NCBI RefSeq assembly: GCF_018325905.1
Contig: NZ_AP021901.1
Coordinates: forward strand, 5,642,001-5,706,000
Direction: 5' to 3'
Length of the DNA: 64,000 nt
Source: Pseudomonas sp. St316
GTDB lineage: Bacteria; Pseudomonadota; Gammaproteobacteria; Pseudomonadales; Pseudomonadaceae
A program made the translations under genes and the position numbers. Every line of letters begins with the position of its first letter. Position 1 is the first letter of the stretch. Under the pieces are notes generated by a model. That model searched no databases and had not been told where the DNA came from. It worked only from the letters and a program-made list of their open reading frames with translations. This document shows, piece by piece, positions 48,962 to 58,426 of this stretch.

Positions 48962-49185
48962 CGTCGCTGAAAATCAGCGGTCGGGTTTAGCGACCCGAAC
49001 CATAGGCACATAAGCAACCATGCTTCATTGCGGGGTCTTACCGCATTTATGTTATGGCGGCTGTATGTAGGAGACCTTCGGGTCTACCGGGTGCCTATGT
49101 CCGGTTCGCTAACCTGCGTGCAGTCGCCACCCTTCTGTTTAGCGACAGATCTTGGCGGCTCCCATTCCCCCATAGGAGCGTCATC
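48962..49185 (+). ncRNA. Candidate structured 5' leader RNA (cis-regulatory)
   Basis: Between the promoter and the ATG at 49186 lie many exact helices: CGCTGA-AAA-TCAGCG (48965-48979); TCGGGT-TTAGCG-ACCCGA (48981-48998); GCGG/CCGC (49030-49044); a UUCG-capped AGACC/GGTCT stem (49072-49085); the 9-bp CATAGGCAC (49001-49009) with GTGCCTATG (49091-49099); GGCGGCTG (49056-49063) with CAGTCGCC (49121-49128); GGTT-CGCT-AACC (49103-49114); and CTGT-TTAGCG-ACAG (49135-49148). The two long-range helices cross, forming a pseudoknot or two alternative states. Two hairpin loops are identical (TTAGCG) and complementary to the CGCT loop. No Rfam family is recognised with certainty. Confidence 0.7.
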
Positions 49186-49545
49186 ATGTTCAAAGCCACA
49201 CCCAATCCACCGGAATCAGATCCCACCTCGTCCTACTCAAGTCTCGATCCTGAAAAATTCCACGAAGCCACTGAGCGGGCGCTCGATTATTATTTGAAGC
49301 CGGAACAGGCCAAAGCCAAGAAAGATCCATCAGCCGGCCAGCTCTTCACCGTCGTGGAGGGAGTCGATAGTGAAAGCCTGCTCGCCAACCTCAGCGAAAA
49401 CCTCGCCTCGGCCAATGCCATGATCAGCGACCTGGCATTCGATCTGGAAGGCTCTCGTCGGCATGTCGCGATGGGTATCCAGCAAGTGATCGAGCTGAGC
49501 GAACTCTTGGCGAATCGGGCGCTGGATATCGCCGACCCACGCTAG
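49186..49545 (+). CDS. DUF6124 (formerly DUF3077) family protein
   Basis: 119 residues from the ATG at 49186, preceded by TAGGAG. It begins MFKATPNPPESDPTSSYSSL, then 'FHEATERALDYYLKP', the signature of a Pseudomonas-restricted family annotated DUF6124/DUF3077, and a helical C-terminus ('LLANLSENLASANAMISDLA' and 'GIQQVIELSELLANRAL'). No signal peptide or membrane segment is seen. The function is unknown. The most striking feature is the long structured leader ahead of it; a REP array follows. Confidence 0.82.
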   Translation: MFKATPNPPESDPTSSYSSLDPEKFHEATERALDYYLKPEQAKAKKDPSAGQLFTVVEGVDSESLLANLSENLASANAMISDLAFDLEGSRRHVAMGIQQVIELSELLANRALDIADPR

Positions 49546-50150
49546 CACCTCGCCCACCGCCATCGCGAGCAGGCTCGCTCCCACAAGGGATCTGTGCCGA
49601 GCACCCGTTTTCTGCCCACTGAAGATCCAGTGTTGGAGCGAGCCTGCTCGCGAAGAGGCCGGCACATCCAACATCCTGGCAAACTGGCCCACCGCTATCG
49701 CGAGCAAGCTCGCTCCCACAGGGGACCTGTGCCAAACACAGGTTTTCTGCCCGCTGAAGATCCAGTGTGGGAGCGAGCCTGCTCGCGAAGAGGCCGGCAC
49801 ATCCAACATTCTGGCAAGCCGACCCACCGCTATCGCGAGCAGGCTCGCTCCCACAAGGGATCTGTGCCGAGCACCCGTTTTCTGCCCGCTGAAGATCCAG
49901 TGTGGGAGCGAGCCTGCTCGCGAAGAGGCCGGCACATCCAACATTCTGGCAAGCTGACCCACCGCTATCGCGAGCAAGCTCGCTCCAACAAGGGATCTGT
50001 GCCGAGCACCCGTTTTCTGCCCGCTGAAGATCCAGTGTGGGAGCGAGCTTGCTCGCGATGGCGGCGGCACATTCAACATACAGGCAAGCCGACCCACCGC
50101 TATCGCGAGCAGGCTCGCTCCCACAGTGAGTTATTTATGCTCAGGATTTG
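49546..50150. repeat. 135-bp tandem array of inverted REP pairs
   Basis: A block made of two opposed REPs plus unique spacers repeats with an exact 135-base period: the ATCGCGAGCA marker lies at 49562, 49697, 49832, 49967 and 50102, giving four full units and a partial one. Units share AAGGGATCTGTGCCGAGCAC, CCCGCTGAAGATCCAGTGTG and GGCCGGCACATCCAACATT-like spacers, with scattered base differences. Confidence 0.93.
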
Positions 50151-50160
50151 GGCAGGTCAC

Positions 50161-50191
50161 AAAAAACCCCGCGGCTTTCGCAGCGGGGTTT
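50161..50191 (-). terminator. Intrinsic terminator of prfC
   Basis: On the minus strand AAACCCCGC...GCGGGG is followed by TTTTTT (50161-50166 complement), 13 bp past the prfC stop. Confidence 0.9.
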
Positions 50192-50203
50192 CGGGGGCAG
50201 CCC

Positions 50204-51793
<1,590 letters not shown>

Positions 51794-51923
51794 TGCTTAA
51801 AATCTCGATTGTGTACGCAGATAAGTACACAGCTAAAAAGTACCTTTGGCCGATTGCAAAGGCCAACAGAGATAACCGCGCATTGTAACAGGCGGAAGAT
51901 ATATCCGCATGAAAGGCCTTTTC

Positions 51924-52253
51924 TTACTTGAAGTCCGCGTTCAGGTCGCGAAGGCCCTCCAGCTTCACGGGGGCGCGACCGGGAAGCCGGGCAACCAACT
52001 CCAGCGTTCCGCCCATGGCTTCAACGTAGTCGCGTAGCGTAGAGAGCAGCATGTCGGTACGTTTCTCTACCTTGGAGACGTTGCCTTGCTTCATATGGAG
52101 AAGGCCGGCCATGGTCTCCTGCGTGAGATTCAGCTCCTTGCGCAACTGCTGCAAGGTCATCTGTTCTGCAATGAGCTGCGCGCCGCGCTGCTCGACCTTT
52201 TTTCGACGCGCAGCAGGGAGCGCCTTCATAACCTGATCGAGTGTCTTAGCCAT
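51924..52253 (-). CDS. XRE-family antitoxin (HigA-like)
   Basis: 109 residues. A helix-turn-helix of the Cro/CI type spans about 30-85 ('RKELNLTQETMAGLLHMKQG', 'NVSKVEKRTDMLLSTLRDYV'). It overlaps the upstream toxin gene by 8 bp and is its likely antitoxin and autorepressor. Toxin-before-antitoxin order and this helix pattern fit the HigBA group, though RelE/Xre assignment stays open. Confidence 0.88.
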   Translation of the reverse strand: MAKTLDQVMKALPAARRKKVEQRGAQLIAEQMTLQQLRKELNLTQETMAGLLHMKQGNVSKVEKRTDMLLSTLRDYVEAMGGTLELVARLPGRAPVKLEGLRDLNADFK

Positions 52254-52614
52254 TGTCCTTTCCTTTCTTCGGTAAGCTCAGGTGCCGGTCAAAACGGACG
52301 TCCGCACGCTTGATCAACGCCTTATAGAATTTCCTTTCGCTCCCGCCCGACTTGTCACCGCCAACCAGCAAAATAGCCTTCCTTTCAGGATCGAACGCGA
52401 AGGCCACGCGCCAGACCCCATCATCAGCCTTGAAGCGCAGCTCTTTCATGTTGGCGTGCTTCGAGTCGTTGAGGGTGCCCACCTGAGGACGCCCCAACTC
52501 CGGACCAAAGCGCTCCAGCAGCCTGAGCTGTGCCAGCAACTCATCCTGAACCGCTTCGGCCATGGCCTCGAATTCCTGCTCAAACTCATTACAAAATTCG
52601 ACAAACCAATTCAC
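52246..52614 (-). CDS. RelE/HigB-type toxin
   Basis: 122 residues from a GTG at 52614. Fold and motif of the phage-derived Gp49/HigB toxin family: 'FGPELGRPQVGTLNDSKHAN', 'MKELRFKADDGVWRVAFAFD' and 'AILLVGGDKSGGSERKFYKA'. Members are ribosome-dependent mRNA endonucleases. The AT content here is higher than in the neighbours and the pair is not part of a larger operon, suggesting it was acquired. Confidence 0.88.
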   Translation of the reverse strand: MNWFVEFCNEFEQEFEAMAEAVQDELLAQLRLLERFGPELGRPQVGTLNDSKHANMKELRFKADDGVWRVAFAFDPERKAILLVGGDKSGGSERKFYKALIKRADVRFDRHLSLPKKGKDNG

Positions 52615-53003
52615 GATGAAAAATACCCTTAAGTGAATATTCCGTCAAACACATATTCTCGCTCCCTGCCTGCGGATCGACTCTAGAGTTTTTAAAAGAG
52701 GCACTGGGCCGGCACGGGCCTTCAGCCCGGCAGGAACCAAACCGTTAAGCGCATCCAGGGCAGCCGGATATTCTCCGGCATGGGAACCTTTTGCCCCGAG
52801 GAGACGTCCACCTCCCTGCAATGGCTTTTCGTCAGGGCCTGAAAAATCAGCAAGTTAGCCTGACGAGGCTGCGCTCATGGCTCGCATGAAATGCCGTTTA
52901 CCGGCATCGAAAGAGCTGCTTCTCGCGAATGTTTTCCCGGCAACCCGTGATGGTTTGCCGCCCGGGAAAGCGTGCGCCGACTGAAAGACAAAGGAGTCCG
53001 CCT
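52615..53003. promoter_or_regulatory. Upstream region of the osmoprotectant ABC operon
   Basis: 389 bp between the toxin gene and the opuC-like operon. Two hairpins are seen, GCCGGATATTCTCCGGC (about 52762-52778) and ATGCCGTTTACCGGCAT (about 52890-52906). It also holds the promoter of the toxin-antitoxin pair. No osmoregulated promoter motif can be named with confidence. Confidence 0.5.
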
Positions 53004-53720
53004 GTGGCTATCCGCTATGGCAAAGGGCTTATCGGAGGTGCGATCGTCGTCGCTCTCCTGGCCCTGTTGGTCCACTGGATCGGCATCGATACGATCCAAC
53101 GCTACCAAGACGATCTGCTGTTTTACCTGCAAGCGCACCTGGTGCTTGTCCTGGCCTCCATGCTGGCGGCCCTGCTCGTGGGCATTCCCGCCGGCATCGC
53201 CTTAAGCCGCCCTGGCATGGTCGGGCGCGCCGAACGCTTCATGCAAGTGTTCAACATCGGCAACACCGTGCCGCCCCTGGCCGTGCTGGCCATTGCCCTG
53301 GGCATCCTGGGCATCGGCAGCGGTCCTGCCATCTTCGCCCTGTTCCTGGCCTCGCTGTTGCCCATCGTGCGCAACACTTATGAAGGCCTGAAAAACGTCC
53401 AGGGTTCGCTCAAGGAAGCCGCCGTCTGCATCGGCATGACCCCGCGCCAAGTGCTGTGGAAAGTCGAGTTGCCCAACGCCGTGCCGATCATCGTCGGCGG
53501 CGTGCGCGTGGCCTTGGCGATCAACGTCGGTACCGCCCCGCTGGCATTCCTGATTGGCGCCAACAGCCTCGGCAGCCTGATCTTCCCCGGCATTGCCTTG
53601 AACAACCAACCGCAGCTGTTGCTCGGCGCGGCCTGCACCGCCCTGCTGGCGCTGCTGCTCGACGGCCTGGTGACACTGGCCAGCCGCCTCTGGCTGGAAC
53701 GCGGTCTGCAACCGTCATAA
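53004..53720 (+). CDS. Osmoprotectant ABC permease (OpuCB-like)
   Basis: 238 residues from the GTG at 53004, preceded by AAGGAG; the frame is open upstream but lacks a better start. Binding-protein-dependent transport permease of the glycine betaine/carnitine/choline class, with six helices and the loop 'GSLKEAAVCIGMTPRQVLW'. It is the first of four genes in permease-receptor-permease-ATPase order, as in opuC-type systems. Confidence 0.9.
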   Translation: MAIRYGKGLIGGAIVVALLALLVHWIGIDTIQRYQDDLLFYLQAHLVLVLASMLAALLVGIPAGIALSRPGMVGRAERFMQVFNIGNTVPPLAVLAIALGILGIGSGPAIFALFLASLLPIVRNTYEGLKNVQGSLKEAAVCIGMTPRQVLWKVELPNAVPIIVGGVRVALAINVGTAPLAFLIGANSLGSLIFPGIALNNQPQLLLGAACTALLALLLDGLVTLASRLWLERGLQPS

Positions 53721-53745
53721 GCCGGTTGGATAAAGGAAATCGTTT

Positions 53746-54648
53746 ATGAAGAAGTTGAGCTTGATACTGGGCTGCGTCCTGCTGTTCGCAGGATTCGCCC
53801 AAGCCGCTGAAAAACCGCTGATCCGCCTTGGCGCCCGGGTGTTCACCGAACAAACGCTGCTGGCGGAAATCACCGCGCAATACCTGCGCAGCAAGGGCTA
53901 CGACGCGCAGATCACCGGCGGCCTGGGCAGCAACCTGGCCCGCAGCGCCCATGAAACCGGGCAACTGGACATGCTCTGGGAGTACACCGGCGTGTCATTG
54001 GTGGCCTACAACCACGTCACGGAAAAACTCGACAGCGCCCAGTCCTACGCCCGGGTGAAAGAACTCGACGCGAAAAAAGGCCTAGTCTGGCTGGCCCCGT
54101 CGAAATTCAGCAACACCTACGCCCTGGCGCTGCCGGAAAAAATCGCCCGCCAATACCCGCAGATCAACAACATCAGCCAGTTGAACACGGTGCTGCAGGC
54201 CGAAGCCGATGACAATCATCTGGTGGCCCTGGACACCGAGTTCGCCAACCGCTCCGACGGCCTGGCGGGCATGGTCGAGCAGTACGGCATGAACCTGACC
54301 CGCAAGAACATCCGCCAGATGGATGCCGGCCTGGTCTACACCGCCCTGCGCAACGGCCAGGTGTTCGCCGGGCTGGTGTACACCACCGACGGCCGGTTGA
54401 ACGCGTTCAAGTTGAAGTTGCTGGAAGACGACAAGCATTACTTCCCCGACTACACCGCCGCACCGGTGGTACGCCAGGCCTTCCTCGATGCGCACCCGCA
54501 ACTGGCCGAGCAACTCAAGCCCCTGGCCGCGCTGTTCGACGATGAAACCATGCGCCAGCTCAACGCCCGCGTGGACGTCAACCACGAAAGCCCTTCCACC
54601 GTTGCCGCCGATTTCCTGCGCCAGCATTCCCTGCTCTCAACCCAATGA
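53746..54648 (+). CDS. Osmoprotectant-binding protein (OpuCC-like)
   Basis: 300 residues with a signal peptide ending AQA (about residue 20). OpuAC/ProX-like receptor: 'PLIRLGARVFTEQTLLAEIT' and 'WEYTGVSLVAYNHVTEKLDS', with the tyrosines and tryptophan that usually form the quaternary-amine cage (e.g. EYTG). Ligand is likely glycine betaine, choline or carnitine, not resolvable here. Confidence 0.9.
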   Translation: MKKLSLILGCVLLFAGFAQAAEKPLIRLGARVFTEQTLLAEITAQYLRSKGYDAQITGGLGSNLARSAHETGQLDMLWEYTGVSLVAYNHVTEKLDSAQSYARVKELDAKKGLVWLAPSKFSNTYALALPEKIARQYPQINNISQLNTVLQAEADDNHLVALDTEFANRSDGLAGMVEQYGMNLTRKNIRQMDAGLVYTALRNGQVFAGLVYTTDGRLNAFKLKLLEDDKHYFPDYTAAPVVRQAFLDAHPQLAEQLKPLAALFDDETMRQLNARVDVNHESPSTVAADFLRQHSLLSTQ

Positions 54649-54663
54649 CCTGGAGGAAAAGCC

Positions 54664-55317
54664 ATGGACTTTCTTGACGCCTTTTCCCATCTGGACTGGC
54701 CGCTGGTACTGCACCTGACCTGGCAGCACATTACCCTGGTGGGCATCGCCGTGACCCTGGCAATTGTGGTCGGTGTGCCGCTGGGTATCTTCATGACCCG
54801 CTTCCCGACGCTCGCCGGCCCATTGCAGGCCAGCGCCACGGTGCTGCTGACGATTCCGTCGATTGCGCTGTTCGGCCTGTTGCTACCGTTCTATTCCAAG
54901 TTCGGCCAGGGCCTGGGGCCAATGCCGGCGATCACCGCCGTATTCCTGTACTCCCTGCTGCCAATCATGCGCAACACCTACCTGGCCCTGACCGGCGTGG
55001 AACCGGGTATCCGTGAGGCCGCCCGTGGCATCGGCATGACCTTCGGCCAGCGCCTGCGCATGGTCGAACTGCCCATCGCCGTGCCGGTGATCCTGGCCGG
55101 CGTGCGCACTGCCGTGGTCATGAACATCGGCGTCATGACCATCGCCGCCACCATCGGTGCCGGTGGCCTGGGCGTGCTCATCCTCGCTTCCATCAGCCGC
55201 AGCGACATGTCGATGCTGATCGTCGGCGCCGTGTTGGTCAGTCTCCTGGCCATCTTCGCCGACCTGCTTCTGCAATGGCTGCAACGCTCGCTGACTCCTA
55301 AAGGACTTCTCAAATGA
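54664..55317 (+). CDS. Osmoprotectant ABC permease (OpuCD-like)
   Basis: 217 residues; second permease of the pair, with 'HITLVGIAVTLAIVVGVPLG' and the EAA-loop 'GIREAARGIGMTFGQRLRMV'. Its stop overlaps the start of the ATPase gene by 4 bp. Confidence 0.92.
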   Translation: MDFLDAFSHLDWPLVLHLTWQHITLVGIAVTLAIVVGVPLGIFMTRFPTLAGPLQASATVLLTIPSIALFGLLLPFYSKFGQGLGPMPAITAVFLYSLLPIMRNTYLALTGVEPGIREAARGIGMTFGQRLRMVELPIAVPVILAGVRTAVVMNIGVMTIAATIGAGGLGVLILASISRSDMSMLIVGAVLVSLLAIFADLLLQWLQRSLTPKGLLK

Positions 55318-56471
55318 TCGAACTTCAAAACCTCAGCAAAACCTTCAAGAGCAACGGCAAGGATGTGAAGGCCGTGGACTCGGTGAACCTGACCGTCAAT
55401 GAAGGCGAGATCTGCGTGTTCCTCGGCCCGTCGGGTTGCGGCAAGAGCACCACGCTGAAGATGATCAACCGCCTGATCCCGCCCACGTCGGGCAAGGTGC
55501 TGATCAACGGCGAAGACACCACCGGCCTCGACGAGGTGACCCTGCGCCGCAACATCGGCTATGTGATCCAGCAGATCGGCCTGTTCCCGAACATGACCAT
55601 CGAGGAAAACATCACCGTGGTCCCGCGCCTGCTCGGCTGGGACCCGCAGAAATGCCACGACCGCGCCCGCGAGTTGATGAGCATGATCAAGCTCGAACCC
55701 AAGCAATACCTGCACCGCTACCCCCGGGAACTGTCGGGCGGCCAGCAGCAGCGGATCGGTGTGATCCGCGCCTTGGCGGCCGATGCGCCGCTGTTGCTGA
55801 TGGACGAACCTTTCGGCGCGGTGGACCCGATCAACCGCGAGATGATCCAGAACGAGTTTTTCGAGATGCAACGGGCGCTGAACAAAACCGTGATCATGGT
55901 CAGCCACGACATCGACGAGGCCATCAAGCTGGGCGACAAGATTGCGATCTTCCGGGCCGGCAAGCTGGTCCAGTGCGATCACCCGGACACATTGCTGGCG
56001 CACCCGGCCGATGAGTTCGTCAGCAACTTCGTCGGCCAGGACAGCACGCTCAAGCGCCTGTTGCTGGTCAAGGCCGAAGACGCGGCGGACAACGCTCCGT
56101 CGGTCAGCCCGGAAACGTCGGTGAATGAGGCTCTGGAGCTGATGGACGAACATGACCGTCGCTACGTGGTGGTCACCTGTGCCGAGAACAAGGCCCTGGG
56201 GTATGTCCGCCGTCGCGACCTGTACCGCCAGGCTGGCACCTGCGGCCAATACCTGCGCGAATTCAACGCCACCGCCGCCTACGACGAACACCTGCGGATC
56301 CTGTTGTCGCGCATGTACGAGTTCAACCGCTCCTGGCTGCCGGTGATGGACGCCGAGCGGGTGTTCCTGGGGGAAGTGACCCAGGAATCGATTGCCGAGT
56401 ACCTGAGTTCTGGCAAGTCCCGTGGCGGCAAGACCAGCATCGTTTCGCCGGCCGAGGCGGCTTCGGCCTGA
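55314..56471 (+). CDS. Osmoprotectant ABC ATPase with CBS domains (OpuCA-like)
   Basis: 385 residues. Walker A GPSGCGKST, Q-loop 'NIGYVIQQIGLFPNMTIEEN', signature LSGGQQQRIG, Walker B 'LLLMDEPFGAVDP' and H-loop VSHD. The C-terminal 130 residues are paired CBS domains ('VNEALELMDEHDRRYVVVT', 'LSRMYEFNRSWLPVMDAE') that in OpuCA/OpuA sense ionic strength or nucleotides. Last gene of the operon. Confidence 0.93.
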   Translation: MIELQNLSKTFKSNGKDVKAVDSVNLTVNEGEICVFLGPSGCGKSTTLKMINRLIPPTSGKVLINGEDTTGLDEVTLRRNIGYVIQQIGLFPNMTIEENITVVPRLLGWDPQKCHDRARELMSMIKLEPKQYLHRYPRELSGGQQQRIGVIRALAADAPLLLMDEPFGAVDPINREMIQNEFFEMQRALNKTVIMVSHDIDEAIKLGDKIAIFRAGKLVQCDHPDTLLAHPADEFVSNFVGQDSTLKRLLLVKAEDAADNAPSVSPETSVNEALELMDEHDRRYVVVTCAENKALGYVRRRDLYRQAGTCGQYLREFNATAAYDEHLRILLSRMYEFNRSWLPVMDAERVFLGEVTQESIAEYLSSGKSRGGKTSIVSPAEAASA

Positions 56472-56484
56472 GGCATGACACCTT

Positions 56485-56581
56485 TGTGGCGAGGGAGCTT
56501 GCTCCCGCTTGAGTGCGCAGCGCTCATCGCTTTTGCTTGGGGCCGCTACGCGACCCAGCGGGAGCAAGCTCCCTCGCCACA
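56485..56581. repeat. Inverted repeat of the GTGGCGAGGG type
   Basis: TGTGGCGAGGGAGCTTGCTC at 56485 with its complement ending CTCCCTCGCCACA at 56581; same variant as at 48159. Confidence 0.88.
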
Positions 56582-56709
56582 AGAGCCAAGCCACATCAAG
56601 CAGGTCGTTTGACCGATCCAAGGGAACATCAATCTGTCACGCAGGTCGGTTACATCATGAGCTGTCGCGGGCCGCACGACGGATGTGTGCAAAAACGCGA
56701 CATTTTTAG

Positions 56710-56738
56710 TTGATCTCAGGCCCCTCACGCCCTAAAGT
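56710..56738 (+). promoter_or_regulatory. Sigma70-like promoter of speC
   Basis: TTGATC and TAAAGT are 17 bases apart; transcription would start at about 56745, nine bases before the upstream ORF. Confidence 0.6.
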
Positions 56739-56753
56739 TCGCGCCGAACGTCC

Positions 56754-56942
56754 ATGCTGGAAACGATCCATCCGGCTCAAGTACTGACGACGAGACAGCA
56801 AGGCCAAGGGCATTACGCATCCCATGGCCTTTTTGCTTTCGGCGACATGCCTTGGGAAGTAGGCGAACCAAAGTGGGGATACGGAGGACGTTCACGAGGG
56901 CTGCTTGCCCTCACACCCATTGATCCTGATGTTTGCCAGTAG
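56754..56942 (+). CDS. Upstream ORF, possible leader peptide of speC
   Basis: 62 codons starting MLETIHPAQVLTTRQQGQGH. I do not recognise the product and there is no obvious ribosome binding site, but the TAG stop lies inside the AGGAG of speC, which is what coupled leader peptides show. A terminator-like stem lies inside it. It may be a regulatory peptide rather than a functional protein. Confidence 0.35.
   Translation: MLETIHPAQVLTTRQQGQGHYASHGLFAFGDMPWEVGEPKWGYGGRSRGLLALTPIDPDVCQ
56800..56834 (+). terminator. Attenuator-like terminator in the speC leader
   Basis: AAGGCCA...TGGCCTT plus inner GGG/CCC form a 10-pair stem with one A-A mismatch and a ten-base loop, followed directly by TTTTT. 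It sits about 55 bases into the speC transcript, so it would terminate most messages before the gene. Confidence 0.7.
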
Positions 56943-56953
56943 GAGTCCCAAGT

Positions 56954-58117
56954 ATGTCGATCCAGGTCGAAGATTATTTCGCGCGCGAAACCTTCCAGAA
57001 AATGAAAGCGTTCGCCGACAAGCAGGAAACCCCGTTCGTGGTGATCGACACCGCGATGATCTCCAAGGCCTATGACGACCTGCGCGCCGGTTTCGACTTC
57101 GCCAAGGTCTACTACGCCGTCAAGGCCAACCCGGCGGTGGAAATCATCGACCTGCTCAAGGATAAGGGCTCGAACTTCGACATCGCCTCGATCTATGAGC
57201 TGGACAAGGTCATGAGCCGTGGCGTCGGCCCGGACCAGATCAGCTACGGCAACACCATCAAGAAATCCCGCGACATTCGCTACTTCTACGAGAAGGGCGT
57301 GCGCCTGTATGCCACCGACTCAGAAGCTGACCTGCGCAACATCGCCAAGGCCGCGCCGGGCTCGAAAGTCTATGTGCGTATTCTCACCGAAGGCTCGACC
57401 ACCGCTGACTGGCCGTTGTCGCGCAAGTTCGGCTGCCAGACCGACATGGCCATGGACCTGCTGATCCTCGCTCGTGACCTGGGCCTGGTGCCGTACGGCA
57501 TTTCGTTCCACGTTGGCTCGCAACAGCGCGACATCAGTGTCTGGGATGCCGCCATCGCCAAGGTCAAGGTGATCTTCGAGCGCTTGAAAGAAGAAGACGG
57601 CATCGTCCTGAAGCTGATTAACATGGGTGGCGGCTTCCCGGCCAACTACATCACCCGTACCAACAGCCTGGAAACCTATGCCGAGGAAATCATCCGCTTC
57701 CTCAAGGAAGACTTCGGCGACGACCTGCCGGAAATCATCCTGGAGCCGGGCCGTTCGTTGATTGCCAACGCCGGCATCCTGGTCAGCGAAGTGGTGCTGG
57801 TGGCGCGTAAATCGCGTACCGCCGTCGAGCGTTGGGTGTACACGGATGTGGGCAAGTTCTCCGGCCTGATCGAAACCATGGACGAAGCCATCAAGTTCCC
57901 GATCTGGACCGAGAAGAAAGGCGAGATGGAAGAAGTGGTCATCGCCGGCCCGACCTGCGACAGCGCCGACATCATGTACGAAAACTACAAGTACGGTTTG
58001 CCGCTGAACCTGGCTATCGGTGATCGCCTGTACTGGCTGTCGACCGGTGCCTACACCACCAGCTACAGCGCGGTGGAATTCAATGGCTTCCCGCCGCTGA
58101 AGTCGTTCTACGTGTAA
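56954..58117 (+). CDS. speC: Ornithine (lysine) decarboxylase, fold-III type
   Basis: 387 residues, the length of the Pseudomonas SpeC/ODC-type enzyme. PLP lysine Lys57 in 'YYAVKANP', the glycine-rich 'MGGGFPANY', 'LEPGRSLIANAGILVSEVV' and the active-site Cys in 'GPTCDSADIMYENY'. It makes putrescine, feeding polyamine synthesis. Start ATG 56954 behind AGGAG. In P. aeruginosa, as I remember it, speC (PA4519) also lies near the dpp cluster (PA4496-PA4506). Confidence 0.94.
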   Translation: MSIQVEDYFARETFQKMKAFADKQETPFVVIDTAMISKAYDDLRAGFDFAKVYYAVKANPAVEIIDLLKDKGSNFDIASIYELDKVMSRGVGPDQISYGNTIKKSRDIRYFYEKGVRLYATDSEADLRNIAKAAPGSKVYVRILTEGSTTADWPLSRKFGCQTDMAMDLLILARDLGLVPYGISFHVGSQQRDISVWDAAIAKVKVIFERLKEEDGIVLKLINMGGGFPANYITRTNSLETYAEEIIRFLKEDFGDDLPEIILEPGRSLIANAGILVSEVVLVARKSRTAVERWVYTDVGKFSGLIETMDEAIKFPIWTEKKGEMEEVVIAGPTCDSADIMYENYKYGLPLNLAIGDRLYWLSTGAYTTSYSAVEFNGFPPLKSFYV

Positions 58118-58136
58118 TTCGCTGATTGTTGGCCCC

Positions 58137-58167
58137 AAAAGCCCGTGACTGTGTCACGGGCTTTTTT
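58137..58167 (+). terminator. Intrinsic terminator of speC
   Basis: AAAAGCCCGTGAC and GTCACGGGC form a 9-13-bp stem around TGT, followed by TTTTTT, about 20 bp past the stop codon. Confidence 0.92.
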
Positions 58168-58253
58168 GTGGGAGCAAGGCTTGCCCGCGACGGAAGCGAT
58201 GCGGTTTTTCAGAAATCGAGGCGCCTGTTTCGCGAGCAAGCTTTGCTCCCACA
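58167..58253. repeat. Inverted REP pair, one copy decayed
   Basis: TGTGGGAGCAAGGCTTGCCC at 58167 (altered core) faces a normal copy ending TTTGCTCCCACA at 58253. Confidence 0.8.
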
Positions 58254-58367
58254 GTCCAGCGGGGCGACGCGACGTTTCGATAAATCCCCCTCGCCACACG
58301 TAGGGGCTCGACACATCGCCCACATAAAAGCCCCGTTCATCCCCACAAAGCATGGCTTTTTGTGTGT

Positions 58368-58392
58368 ATTTATGAATGATTCTCGATAACTC
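58368..58392. promoter_or_regulatory. Candidate Fur box upstream of the PepSY reductase gene
   Basis: ATGAATGATTCTCGATAAC around 58372-58390 resembles the Fur consensus GATAATGATAATCATTATC at about 12 of 19 positions, about 40 bp before the gene start. Iron control would fit the gene's presumed role. Confidence 0.4.
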
Positions 58393-58426
58393 ACGGCATA
58401 ATGCGCACCATGATGAACAGTAATAG

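Noticed and set aside
49546..50150. CRISPR array
   Set aside because: The repeat unit is 135 bp, contains opposed REPs, and the intervening sequences are the same in each unit rather than unique spacers; no cas gene is present.
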